A program made the translations under genes and the position numbers. From Fomes fomentarius (taxonomy: Eukaryota > Basidiomycota > Agaricomycetes > Polyporales > Polyporaceae): 64,000 nt of DNA. Location: assembly GCA_022606135.1 (NCBI GenBank), contig JABYQN010000010.1, positions 2,046,001 to 2,110,000 of the forward strand, given 5' to 3'. Below the pieces are notes generated by a model, which was given only the letters and a program-made list of their open reading frames with translations, ran no database searches and was not told where the DNA came from. This document shows, piece by piece, positions 11,410 to 23,722 of the stretch; the first letter of the stretch is position 1; each line of letters opens with the position of its first letter.

Positions 11410-12078
11410 GGGAGAGGTGAGTGGATGTGTGCTGATGATGAGCACGGGCTGGTCAATTGCGTATTTATACCGTCCCCTCGGAAGGAGGCAGGCGCCGATC
11501 TCGTCCGGACGAGTTGATCAAAATTGGGAAGTCTGTACACTCACAAACACAGGCCGTTGATATCGCACAAAGGAAAGCCGGGTTGCCATGAATTGCAAAG
11601 CGTAACCAAGGCTTAGCAAGCCCACCGGTGACCAGCGGCGAGGGCACGAGAGCGCTGCCCTTGTTCGTGATGGATCTCCAGCATCAGCATGGACCGACAT
11701 GCCCATGGCACGATCTGGGCGGGATGCTGACTGGGTGAGGGCACGGGAGGACGGTTGGCGTTCTCCGATCGCCATTCGTGGCGCATGTCACGTGGTCGTG
11801 TTTTTGTTGTCCCGTGCCTTTGCTGACTTTCCTCAGCTTGTGCGATTGCATAACCATCAAGCCGCCTTGCGCAGGCTACGGCGATGCGCGAGTCCACAGA
11901 GTTCTCGACGCTCATTACATGAACGATAATTCGAACCATCACAAAGTCGCATAACAGATGAGCATCACCCGGAGGCATTAGAAACCGAAGAGACTCGGAC
12001 CCTGTCCAGGCCGAATCGATTGTCTCATTCATCGTCCAGCGAAACCCATCACCCTCTCCACTCGAATGCCACGTCCGT
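11410..12078. other. intergenic, promoter of GST gene and 3' UTR of hydrophobin
   Basis: This is 669 bp. ORFs here are continuations of hydrophobin intron or UTR frames and lack protein-like composition. The GST leader around 11460-11410 has pyrimidine-rich runs. Confidence 0.4.
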
Positions 12079-13761
12079 TCACAAGAAGACCGGGATACAG
12101 CCAATAGAGATGATTCCTCCCTGGGTGAGGAGAATACGGTGAGTACTTCAAGTTGCGCCATCGTCCCTCCAGATATATCACTTACAACAGCGTTGTTCTG
12201 GCAGCACACCGTGGTCGCCGAGCAGGCATTGCCGCTGCCCACACCGATGATGTCGATAGGGCTGCACTCCAGACCGAGGAGGATGCTCAAATCGGAGAGG
12301 ACTACTCCAAGCAAGCCCAGGATGACCTTGCCGGGCGCAGAGTCGGCCTATTTCGTCGAACGATCGTGAGTTGTCTTCCCATTCATAGTGGATCGAGCGG
12401 GCTTACCTGCTGAAGAGACTGGCAGCACTGAATAGGCCCAGTCGAGCAGTTGCTCGCAGGCACCGTCACTGTCGCGATCGGCGCAGTCGCAGTGCACGTC
12501 CCAGTACCGGGCACCGTCACCGTCACCGGCGGCCCGGTAATCGTCTGAGTGGTCGTGGTCGTCGACGTCTGGGTTTTCGTGACCGGCGGCTCGGTCAGCG
12601 TCGACGTCTTGACGTCTGTGGTTGTGGATGTCAACGTCGCCGTCTTCGTGACCGTGGTCTGCGGCTCGGTCAGCGTGTCCGTGACAGTGCTCGTCGCGAC
12701 CTTTGTGGTTGTCTTGGTCTCGATGTCCGTTTCCGTATCGGTCTTTGTCAGAGTGTCGGTCAACGTCGCCGTCTTCGTGACCGTGGCCTGCGGCTTGGTC
12801 AACGTGTCCGTGACGGTGCTCGTCGCGACCTTTGTGGTCGTCGTGGTCTCGATGTCCGTCTCGGTATCCGTCTTTGTCTTCGTCAGGGTGTCTGTCAACG
12901 TCGCCGTCTTCGTGACCGTGGCCTGCGGCTCGGTTAGCGTGTCCGTGACGGTGCTCGTCGCGACCTTTGTGGTTGTCTTGGTGTCGGTGTCGGTCTTTGT
13001 CTTCGTCAGGGTATCGGTCAACGTCGCCGTCTTCGTGACCGTAGTCTGCGGCTTGGTCAGCGTGTCCGTGACGGTGCTGGTCGCGACCTTTGTAGTTGTC
13101 TTGGTCTCGATGTCCGTCTCCGTGTCGGTCTTTGTCTTCGTCAGGGTGTCCGTCAATGTCGCCGTCTTCGTGACCGTGGACTGCGGCTTGGTCAGCGTGT
13201 CCGTGACGGTGCTCGTCGAGACCTTTGTGGTCGTCTTGGTCTCGATGTCTGTCTCGGTGTCGGTCTTTGTCTTCGTCAGGGTGTCGGTCTTCGTCTGCGT
13301 CTTCGTCTGCGTCTTCGTCTGCGTCTGGGTTTGTGTCTTCGTCTGGGTTTGAGTCTTCGTCTTGGTGTCCGTCTCCGTCCTTGTCTTTGTATCGGTCTCC
13401 GTCCTCGTCTTGGTATCGGTCTCCGTCTTAGTCTTGGTCTTCGTATCTGTCTCCGTTCTCGTCTTCGTGTCAGTCTTTGTCTTAGTCTCCGTCTCCGTCT
13501 TTGTGTCCGTCTTTGTCTTTGTATCGGTCTTGGTCTTGGTCTCCGTCTCCGTCCGCGTCTTGGTCTCGGTCTTCGTCACTGTGTGTGGTGGCTCCGTCTT
13601 CGTCGTCGTCTTCGTCACCGTGTGTGGCGGCTCCGTCTTCGTCACAGTCTTCGTGATCGTCGTCGGCTGCGGGTGCGGGGGTAGTAGCCCGGGGCGGGTT
13701 TGGCGGCCGCAAGGACGGAGAGGGTGACGAAGGTGAGGGCGGTGGCGGTACGGAAGAGCAT
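12079..13761 (-). CDS. class I hydrophobin with long Thr/Lys repeat extension (~502 aa)
   Basis: Hydrophobins are secreted, self-assembling surface proteins. The C-terminal part has the full eight-Cys pattern C-X6-CC-X32-C-X13-C-X5-CC-X12-C-X5. It runs [11 protein letters not shown], then [31 protein letters not shown] and ends [13 protein letters not shown]. Exons are 13761-13717, 13666-12407, 12347-12186 and 12120-12079. A typical hydrophobin is 100-130 aa. Here about 390 residues of almost pure Thr alternating with Lys, Glu or Asp sit between the signal peptide and the hydrophobin domain. The start [15 protein letters not shown] is joined to the repeat by a proposed 50-nt GT-AG intron. If that intron is not real, the signal peptide and repeat are in different frames. 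The hydrophobin call itself is firm. Confidence 0.92.
12640..13285 (-). repeat. five tandem ~43-residue Thr-rich repeats inside the hydrophobin gene
   Basis: Five units of about 130 bp encode variants of [20 protein letters not shown] followed by [20 protein letters not shown]. Upstream, to about 13650, are shorter [13 protein letters not shown] periods with no fixed unit. Both are coding. Units differ by point changes and by loss of DTE or DIE triplets, so copy number probably varies. Confidence 0.9.
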
Positions 13762-14805
13762 TGTGTATATGAGCCTGTGGTGGACGTAGGCGCGGTGACT
13801 AGACGGTGGCTAAGGAAGACGAGGGACGAAGAGAGTGAGGCCAGGAGAAGGCCGGTGGAGACAGTGGACTCGATGCGATGACTGCTCTGAGGACTTTGGC
13901 GTCGTTTCGGGTACGGTTATATACCTGCGGATAATCTTTGTAGCACTCGAATGTTCGCGCTGCAAGAGGCAAACACGACGTGTATGTCGAAAGGTGGACA
14001 CTCGGTGTCGTCGGAGCTCTCTTAGAGGTAGGTCGCTGCTAGTGTCAGTCGGTGTTATCTCGAAAATGAAAGGACACTCACATGAGATTGTAGCATTAGC
14101 CTTCTGTTGCACATTTCCGGCCCTGTCCAGATCATGGCTGGGTCAGTGGCAGAATCTATGCTGTCTGACAGCAGGCGCTGTGTGCACCGTACACTAGGAC
14201 CAGCATCTTGAGAGGAGACCATGCTTGGTAGTAGGAATGAAGTCTGGAAATTGGTGTCCTGCCGTGTGATTTACTTCCCGTGTATCCAACGCTGCTAAAT
14301 GGGGCTGAACCAGGAGACCGCGGGTGAAGGACGAGAATCCCAGAAGCAGCGCTCGCGCGTCGTACGCGCATGGCTTGCGGATAAACGCCTCATATACTAG
14401 GCATGGCGTCCAGCACTACCCGAATACCACTGTTCTGTCGAGCTGGAGTAGTGTGGGTCTGGCGGAACGCTGTCAATAGCCTAGAGACCAGTACGACAGG
14501 TATTCCCTCGCACTCAATGCTGCATTGCGATTGCGCATACATACACACAGCTCAAGGTCTGAGCTTGCACAATGTGAAAGCATACAGTCGCCTGACGTCA
14601 GAGCCGACCGCCTAGCACTTCGCAACGGCGCCACCATGGCAACTTGACGGTATCAACTGTCCTTTGAATTTCTTCCGTCACTTTCTCTGGAGGTCCAGCC
14701 GCTACACCTTGCGTGCCTGAGGTGAAGGAGGACGATGCTGAAGCGCACTCGGGGCGAGGGATGTCATCGATGACGATAGTCGCTCACACAGCAAGTTAAC
14801 ATATG
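13762..14805. other. intergenic, no gene seen
   Basis: This is 1,044 bp upstream of the hydrophobin and downstream of BTB gene A. No ORF has convincing composition or splice-joined continuity. It contains the hydrophobin promoter. Confidence 0.45.
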
Positions 14806-15793
14806 TCAGGCCCACTGAGGAGGGCAAGTCGTTTATCAATCACATTAATGAGTGGGCACGTGTTCGACGCGAAACATACCTCGATGGTCTGTGGAAGAGC
14901 AGCAGCGATACTCTTCAGGTTCTCCAGGGTGCTCGCCCTACTGTAGTAGGCTTTCGAGCATCGTTTGCACCGATCGTCCAGAATAGCGTCTAGCTCCGGC
15001 ACCGAGCTCGTCTGGAAGTTACTCTCTCCGAGCGCGACGAACCGCCACGGCTCCTTGTTCCACGCGAGCTTGAGCGCCCACCAGGAGGTCGTATCCCGAA
15101 GCTCGTCACATGCCGAACCGTCTGGCCTGGTGCCCCCGCAACGCACGCCTCGCATGTTCGCGCTGAACACGCCCACACCCTCAAGCGCATCTGCCGCCTG
15201 CTTCCGGCGCCGGTCGTGCAGCAGCAGGAGCTTGACGAGGTGCGGCGGCTCCAGCAGTCCGAGCTGCGAGATGTTGTCCGGAGACATGATGTCGATCGCG
15301 AGGGTGCGCGTTGCGGCCGCCTTCGCTTCCGCCTCCCAGGCCATCCGGCACGCGAGGCCGTACACGCGGATGGGCGAGGCGTCGAGGAGTGGCGGGAGCG
15401 TGACGCGGATGAGCGCTATGGGCAGGGGCATGTCGTATTTGTCCGCTGCGAAGAGCAGAGAGTCGACAAAGTCGATGTCGTCCAGAGGTGGGAGCGCGAT
15501 GCCGCTGACTAGGGAGAACAGGCTAGCGAGCACGTTGGAGCACTCGGACATTGAGAGGGGTTCTGCCCGGTTGTCACAGGGGCGAACGGCGTTTTGTGGG
15601 AGACTGAACATGGTGCGGAACCAGCCTGAGGTGCGCCGGAGAGTCTCTGACGATATTGGAAAGAGCAGATTATCCTTCGAAAGCAGGGTGATGTCGGCAT
15701 CGGGGAATAGACCCACGAAAGTTGGATGGATCGATTCGGCGGGGCTGCGGTGTCCTCTGGAACGTCTGTGGGTGTTGCTTTGATAGACGACAT
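14806..15793 (-). CDS. BTB/POZ domain protein A, possible frameshift near N-terminus
   Basis: BTB domains mediate dimerisation and cullin-3 binding; large families exist in mushrooms. The domain is visible as FPDADITLLSKDNLLFPIS, SETLRRTSGWFRTMFSLPQ and FVDSLLFAADKYDMPLPIAL. The C-terminal half has cysteine pairs (RCGG, SACDEL, DDRCKRCSKAYY) suggesting a small zinc site. The last intron (donor after 14880, acceptor before 14814) adds the final WA. The likely start MSSIKATPTDVPEDTAAPPN (15793) is in a different frame from the BTB domain. The switch falls near 15735 and no good intron bridges it, so an indel is likely. It is a paralogue of gene B downstream on the same strand. Confidence 0.8.
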
Positions 15794-16141
15794 CTTTGAC
15801 ACATGTTACCTGAGACTAGATTATGAGCGCATAAGAGCTGCATACCTTCATCGGCGGCAACACAAGTGGACTAAGTAACAGTACTGAGTACTACTTCCGA
15901 GTCGGAAGTGGTTTGGATGACAGATAGGTAGTCACATCATAGAGCCTGTGACTCGTGACATTCATGTAGTACGTGACACGTGCTCGAATTGTAATCGTTT
16001 GAGCTCAATATCAGTTCGGAGTCATTATCATATTGCGTACACTAGTATCGGAGCCTACACGCCATAGAAAACACTACAGAATAGAGGGTGGTGCTTGATA
16101 GCAACAAGTAGCCCATGTATCTGTTCGGAGCGGAGTCTTCT
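15794..16141. other. spacer between tandem BTB genes
   Basis: This is 348 bp, AT-rich, without coding signals. It holds the promoter of gene A and the 3' UTR of gene B. Confidence 0.4.
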
Positions 16142-17157
16142 TCAATTTGACTTCTGGCAGTCGCCGCCCTCAGGGCCAATGGTGAGGAGAGCACAGTGAG
16201 TGACGCGATAACTTCTAACCATTCCAGTGTCAACTCGAAAGGCAGTACACCTCTATGCATTTGGGGAGCGCCGATCCGATGCTCAGTAACTGTTTCAAAC
16301 TGTTCTGGAAGTCTATCACGACCTTTTGGCACCTCGCACATTTTGACCCGCTGTCCAGTCTCTTCACTTCGGGCATTTGGTATAGCGTGTCGTCGAAGTA
16401 CAATGCCTGTCCCAGCGGCGAGCGTTCCATCCGTTTCAACAACGCATACTTGAACGCGAACCATACGCCGCCATAATGCAATCCTGTTCCGCATGTGGGG
16501 CAATGTGAGTCAGTCTCCAATCGAGTCCCGATGGACTTGGTGATATAATCCAGGCCCTCCAGGAACATGTCCTTACGCGATCGATGTAGCGCAACAAGCT
16601 TGTTACGGTATGAGGTCTCGACCGTCGCCAGGTCAGACATGGCGGCAGGGGAGAGAAGGTCCAAGGTTCGCGTGCGCGTCAAGGCGTGCTTCACTTCGTT
16701 CTCCCATCTCATACGACAAGCGATCCCATACAGCCGGATAGGAGATGCCGCTCGGAGGAACGGAGAGAAGAGCGCGAGGGCATCTCATACTTCTCTGCGG
16801 CGTAGAGGATGCTTTCGAGGTGGCCAAACTCGCCCAGCAACTGAGACATCTCGAGGCCGCTGATGATCGATAGTAGGTCGGCGAGAACCTGTGCGCTCTC
16901 GTGCATGTGGATGACTTCAGCTTTGCGCTGGGAGGAGCTCTGCGGGAGCGTGAGCATCGTCCGGAACCACGCAGACGTGCGGCTCATTGTGTCCGAAGAA
17001 ACACGAAAGTACTAGTGGGTGTTTTCGTCGAGCAGAGAAGAAGGTCCGCGTTGGGCGAGGAGAACACGGGATGGTACTGCATGGCTGCAGCAGAGTCTGA
17101 GGCAGTGGACGATTCCATGTGGTCCTGGCGCAAACTGGTATGAGCGAACGAAGTCAT
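16142..17157 (-). pseudogene. BTB/POZ domain protein B, broken by two frameshifts
   Basis: This is a paralogue of gene A. Pieces occur in order but in three frames. An N-terminal part reads SSPNADLLLCS. A BTB core reads FRVSSDTMSRTSAWFRTMLT and ILYAAEKYEMP. A C-terminal part reads ASPIRLYGIACRMRWENEV, SHCPTCGTGLHYGG and KCARCQKVVIDF. The first switch is near 17015. The second is near 16778, where about four bases are missing compared with gene A and a stop follows. No GT-AG intron of normal length restores either frame. The terminal intron (donor after 16251, acceptor before 16168) is conserved in position with gene A. It is either a recent pseudogene or carries two assembly indels. Confidence 0.75.
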
Positions 17158-17770
17158 GGCAGGCAGAAGTAGTGGTATAACCTACAGGGTGTGCGCGACG
17201 AGGTATTGTGAAAGAAATGTTTGTGACTAGCAGAGATGGATCGATAAATGACTGCGGTAGTTGAAGTTACGAACTTCGACAGGGGCACCGGTCTTGCATA
17301 AGACGCCCAGCCACGTGAGGCCACGGTCAAAGACGGCGCCCCACCTCCTGCACGGTGGGATAGGCGGACGACAGTCGAGACGTCTTGTCTGCCTTTCGTC
17401 CAACAGCCTGTTGCTAGGCATATATGCATGTCAAAGAAAAACACGAGATGAGGGGAACGCATCTTGCCTAACCTCCGGTCCAAATCGGCCGCGGCCCGGG
17501 GTGAGAACCATACGTTATACGTCTGTATACAGGTCCACACATCGAAAACTGAACAACATAACGCCCTCTGTTTCTAGTCTCTCGCAGTGAACGTATGCGG
17601 TGGCTTTGAGAATTTTGCCTATATGCGGTGATATCCAGGGGCAGACTAGCCGGACACTAGTTGTTCGCGAATGCAACCCAAGTAGACCAGATGTATATCT
17701 AGAGATTATGCCACATGAAGCAGACAGGACCATACAGACACTCCCAAGCACAAGATGTTCTCAAGAATGC
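17158..17770. other. intergenic, no gene seen
   Basis: This is 613 bp between the BTB gene B start and the end of the b5 reductase gene. No supported coding sequence or RNA gene was found. Confidence 0.4.
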
Positions 17771-19225
<1,455 letters not shown>

Positions 19226-20604
19226 CAAGTGAAACCTCGTGGGGGTCGGTGGGGAAGCTTGACGCCGCACGCGTGCGCGCTCTTCACGCGGTGAGCGGCG
19301 CGTAACGTCTGGGTCGGGCGAGGCCTCGCGCTTGGAGCGCTCGACCTGCTATGTACGCATATCGCGGTAGTCTTTGTAGCCAACTGTGCGGTTGCCGCAA
19401 GCCAGGAAGGCGCACTGACTCGTATATGAACATTGTTTGCGGAAGGCGCGACATTGTCGTGGTACAATAGCGGGTAACGGGAAGAAGTTGGGGCTCACGA
19501 GACAGAGTTCCGAACAATTGGTTGGGGAACGGTGCGGGACGGGAGGAAATAGACACAATACCGTCAATGTATTGAGCGGTGCCATGGTGAAATGACTGCC
19601 GACATAGTACTAAATGACATGGGCGTGTTCTAACAGTTCTACACGCCAACCGGGAGTCGGTTCGTATGCTTCGCAAGTAGAGTTACGTGAATTGCGACTT
19701 ATAGGTTTAAACTCTAGTGCGGGAGTCGGTCCGCTATACATGAGCTGAGAAGATGCACAAACAGGCAGATATCATGGACCAATGTGGTAGACCAAAGACA
19801 AACAGATGATGGGATGACGAGAGTTGGGTGCGGTTCGACAAGAAGGGAATTCAGGGGGATGGGCGCCCAGAAAGCAAGTGTGTGTGGACGTGTGCGGGGT
19901 ACGGAGTTACTAGAAGGAGACTTGAACGTGATGGAGGAGGTAGTTAATTGTGAGGAAGGTGCAGCTGAAGGTGAGGCAGGATTGATGGGAGCAAGTAGCC
20001 GGTTGGGAAACCGAGAGTGCCTGTAGATCTTGGAGTGATTGCAAACGTTGGATGGGACGTCGTGCAGATCACTCGCGCCCATGCGTTCGACAACTGGCCA
20101 GTGTCGGGGTGTGTGTGAATTGTGTTCTGGGGGAGGTCACTGGGAGGCCAGACTGGTGGTGGTGGCGATTGGCAGGCCCAGAGAGAGAGGGGAGAGGAGA
20201 GAGAGGAGAGGAGAGGTTGAGGAGGAGACTGTGCAGAAGGCAAGAGCAGGCCAAGCGTGAGGACGGCGTCGGGAGGAGGTGAGACGCGACCGGAGGCGTC
20301 GATCGTCTGGGTCGGGCCACATGGCACAAAGTCCGACAAACAGCCCAGCCTGTCGCGCCTGCCAAGCGCCGGAGTTGGAGTTTATGCATATGGGCGACAG
20401 AACCAACTGCCGCGGTCCTTGTCCTCTTCCCTCTCCTCCTCTCCGCCTTGCTGGGCTTCTCCTCCTTCCCGCCTTCATTCTCTTTAATTTCTTTTCCCGT
20501 CTATATTTTCTCATTTCTCCTTCTCTTGAGGGTCCTCATCGCCCTCCACTTCTCTTCTCCCAAAAACGCTATCTACACGCCGGCGTGTCGAACCAGCCAT
20601 AAGC
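19226..20604. promoter_or_regulatory. long divergent intergenic region
   Basis: This is 1.38 kb between divergent start codons. A purine-rich block at 20165-20230 and a strong pyrimidine tract at 20415-20530 lie upstream of the phosphatase, the latter resembling a fungal transcription start region. Apparent ORFs here look like low-complexity shadows. Confidence 0.4.
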
Positions 20605-22802
20605 ATGGACGCCGTGACTCCTCGACCGCAGTTCGCCCTTCCCCCACGCCGCAAGGGCCCCCCAACTCCCCTTCACATCGACACCCCCGTCCACAACCCT
20701 GGCATAGCGTTCTTCTCCAGCGACAGCTCCGCCTCCGCGTCTACCCTCTCTTCCACTACTTCCGACGCGGATTCTTTCGTCCTCCCTTCCCCCAGCAAAC
20801 CTCGATCCCTCCGTAACATGAAGAAGCTATCAATCACACTCCCATCTGCCCAATCGTCCACCAATTCCCTCGGTCTATCCGCCCTATCTGCTGTGGAGCC
20901 CCATAATCCTCCTAGCAGCATCTATGATTCGTCTGCCGCTACAAAGCGGCGGCCATCGGTCATCTCCCTTCCAAACACCAGTACTCACCTACTCCGCAGA
21001 AAGGGGGAGGATGGCGACGGTTCTCCTACCGTCCCTTACGCCGACGGACCGATACAGATCTTGCCGGGTATATGGCTTGGTTCGGAGGACAACGTTCGAG
21101 ATTGGAGAGGTCTCAGGGAGAGGGGTATCAAGTCGATACTGAACGTAGCTAAAGAAGTTCAGACTGACTTTGACCAGGCCGTTCAGCCCCTCCGTCCGTT
21201 CATGTCTACTCCCGACTTGAGCGCGACCGACTACGGGGCAGCCGCCGAAGAGTCCACTTATCGCCCCGCCCACCTACCCAGCGGCAGACCCGCTATGCAC
21301 TATCTCAAGTTGCATTGGTCCCACGGCCAGGCTGATCTAGTCACACAAGGATTCCCTGCAGCGTTTGCCTACGTTGATCAGGCGCTCGAACGTGGAGATG
21401 GTGTGCTAGTACAGTGCGTATCGTCATTATATGATGACATGCGTTTTCCTGCATAACTCACTCTCTCTTGCTGCAGCTGCCAATGCGGTGTTTCACGGTC
21501 AGCCACACTCGTGATCGCGCTTGTCATGCGTGCAGCGGCACAACGTTCTCCCAACGTTCCACCTGAAGTGTGGGAGCTGAAGGGAATGCAAGCTGCTTAC
21601 TCGTTTGTTAAACTTAAAAGCAAGTGGGTTGGTCCCAACATGTCGTAAGTCTTTTCGTGTTCATGCATGATGCTGTCCAAACCTCTCACGTCAATCACCG
21701 CTGTAGTCTGATTTACCAATTGCTCGATTATGAGCGATCACTCAAGGGCGGGAATACTTCCCCGACCCCTTCAGAGATCTCTGCAGAGGAGGAGTGGAGC
21801 CGTCGTCGTCAGGCGATGGAGGAGACAGACGCCAAAGATGACCGTGAAAGCGTGGAAGTCATGCAAGAAGCGAGGGCACTCGACCAGGCAATGGAGGACC
21901 GAATCATTGCTCGCAAGGCATCGTCGTCTTCCATCGCTTCGACTAGCACTGGCATCGGGATGGGCGCTGCCTGGCGGTCCAAGTACGGGAACGGACGTAA
22001 ACGCAAAGGTTCTGCTGCGAGTGTCTTGACCAACAGCAGTGTTCTGACCGAAGACCTCGTTGAGGAGGACGAGGAGCCGGAGCTTCTCGGTGTTGGCCGC
22101 GATTTCGATGACTTTAGCCTCGGAGCACGTAGCTCCAGCAACGACCCAACGGAGGACGAGTCCAGCGAGAACTCAGCCACTGAGCTAAACCCTCCCATCA
22201 CTGTGCTCAGCCCTCCACTGTCGGCGTGCTTGACCGCACGTCCGACACGTCGTCCAACTGGTTTCTCACTTCCTCCTTCCGCTCCCGCACACAGATCAAA
22301 GTTCTCACTTCCCCCCGTACCAGCCACAGCTGTAAAGTCTTCCTTCGATATCCCGACACCTCGTGCAAACCGTACCGCGAAGCCTCGTCACCGGCCGCCT
22401 CCGCTCGGCATCCTTCCTGCGGTCCCTGCATCCCCTATCGTCCCTGTCAATGCTCCCATCGCACATCCCCGCCCCCGAACGGAGTCTCGCAAACCCGAAA
22501 CCCCGCCTGCGCAACTGCGCAACGCGCTCAAATCGACCCCTTCAAAATACAAGTCCATGTCCGGACTCGCGACACCTTCTCAGACCCTGTTCGTCTTCCC
22601 TCCGTCCCCAACACTCGAAGCGACGCGTACACCTTCGACGCTGACGATCACGTCGAATTCGTATCCCTTCCCCACACTATCGACACCGCGTGTGTCCACG
22701 TTCAAGTCGGAGGGCCGTCGGAAGTCGTTCATCGGTCTTACTGCCCCCGCCACGCCTACCGTCGCCTCCTCGCGGGTAGACGTCCGCGGTTGGTTGGCAT
22801 AA
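20605..22802 (+). CDS. dual-specificity protein phosphatase (MSG5-like)
   Basis: It removes phosphate from Tyr and Thr, probably of MAP kinases. Exons 20605-21413, 21477-21644 and 21707-22802 give 690 aa. The first 150 residues are Ser/Pro-rich and likely regulatory. The catalytic domain starts at PIQILPGIWLGSEDNV and continues with GIKSILNVAKEVQ and MHYLKLHWSHGQADL. The signature HCQCGVSRSATL is split by the first intron, the HC pair being formed across the junction. The general acid is probably in the HWSHGQAD loop. Also present are MQAAYSFVKLKS and the DSP-typical LIYQLLDYE. The last 350 residues are acidic then Pro/Ser-rich and low in complexity. Domain size and motif order match yeast MSG5. 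Confidence 0.93.
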
Positions 22803-23722
22803 TGCTACTCAGGTTCTCGCTCACGCATCGGATGTTCCGCATGACACACGCCATGTTTTATGTCGTCTCATGATCGAATTCTCTATTTGCTCTGTGACAC
22901 TAGCATCCCCCCTTTTCTCCGTGTCAATCCCGGGCCCCCCTTGCATTTCTTATTCTTTTGATCCTCTCATCAGCACACACATTTCGGACCGAGTTCCTTC
23001 TCTCTGCATCTGCGGTTGTGGACGTTCTCTCTTCATATGCGAGGTTTCCGGCACATCTAGCATATATCATTATCTCGTGGCGGTTGCTTTGCTCTCTCAC
23101 ACACATTTGTCGTGTCCGTTCGTTCACCTTCACTCATCACGCACGCCCGACGTTCCTTCATGTTCATAGATATTTGGACCTTGCATGACACTGCAAACCG
23201 GCTTTTCGTTTCCTGTATATTATCATCTTCCTGTTGTTTTTATTATTTTCATCTCATCATCGTGCTCCCCACACTTTCTCGCGGACTCCGGCATCATCTT
23301 TATCGTTCCGCATTCGCATCTGCATCTTTGCCATCTCTTGTCCCCGTCACATATCGGCTTGCTGTCCACATGTACCCAGCCTTACATATGCGCCGCTCCG
23401 CAGAGCGGTCCAGAAAGCAATGGAAGAGAAAACAAAACCTTTTCATGCGACATACATACCATACCATCCTCCGACAGACGTCGGAACGCGCACTTCGATG
23501 TCTACTTGCTGACTGTTGTGACTGGGACCGCCAACGAACTCAAAATGCACAGCGCACGGGAAGAAATAAATTAGTGTGTGTGCGAAGAGTACCGGGATTT
23601 CACGGATGCGGACTGCGGTGGAAACCCCCTGGCAGAAAGGCGCGGGAGTGTGACATCGGACCTGTGGTACTGCGTGCGCCACAGGCGTGCACTCCGTGTT
23701 CTGAACCGCGCTGAATAAACCA
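22803..23722. other. intergenic between convergent genes, pyrimidine-rich
   Basis: This is 920 bp, notably T- and C-rich from 22880 to 23400 on the plus strand. Long frames here are simple-composition artefacts. It includes both 3' UTRs. Confidence 0.4.

Noticed and set aside
12549..13352. Long plus-strand frame opposite the hydrophobin, Val/Ser-rich with apparent hydrophobic repeats
   Set aside because: It is the antisense shadow of the Thr-repeat coding sequence; the minus strand has the signal peptide, splice sites and eight-Cys domain.
19714..20339. Pro/Ser-rich minus-strand frames upstream of the phosphatase
   Set aside because: Composition follows the local purine/pyrimidine bias; there is no conserved-looking block and no splice continuity.
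22870..23574. Several overlapping plus-strand frames rich in Ser, His and Leu
   Set aside because: The stretch is a T/C-rich 3' region; the frames have simple composition and lie between two well-defined gene ends.
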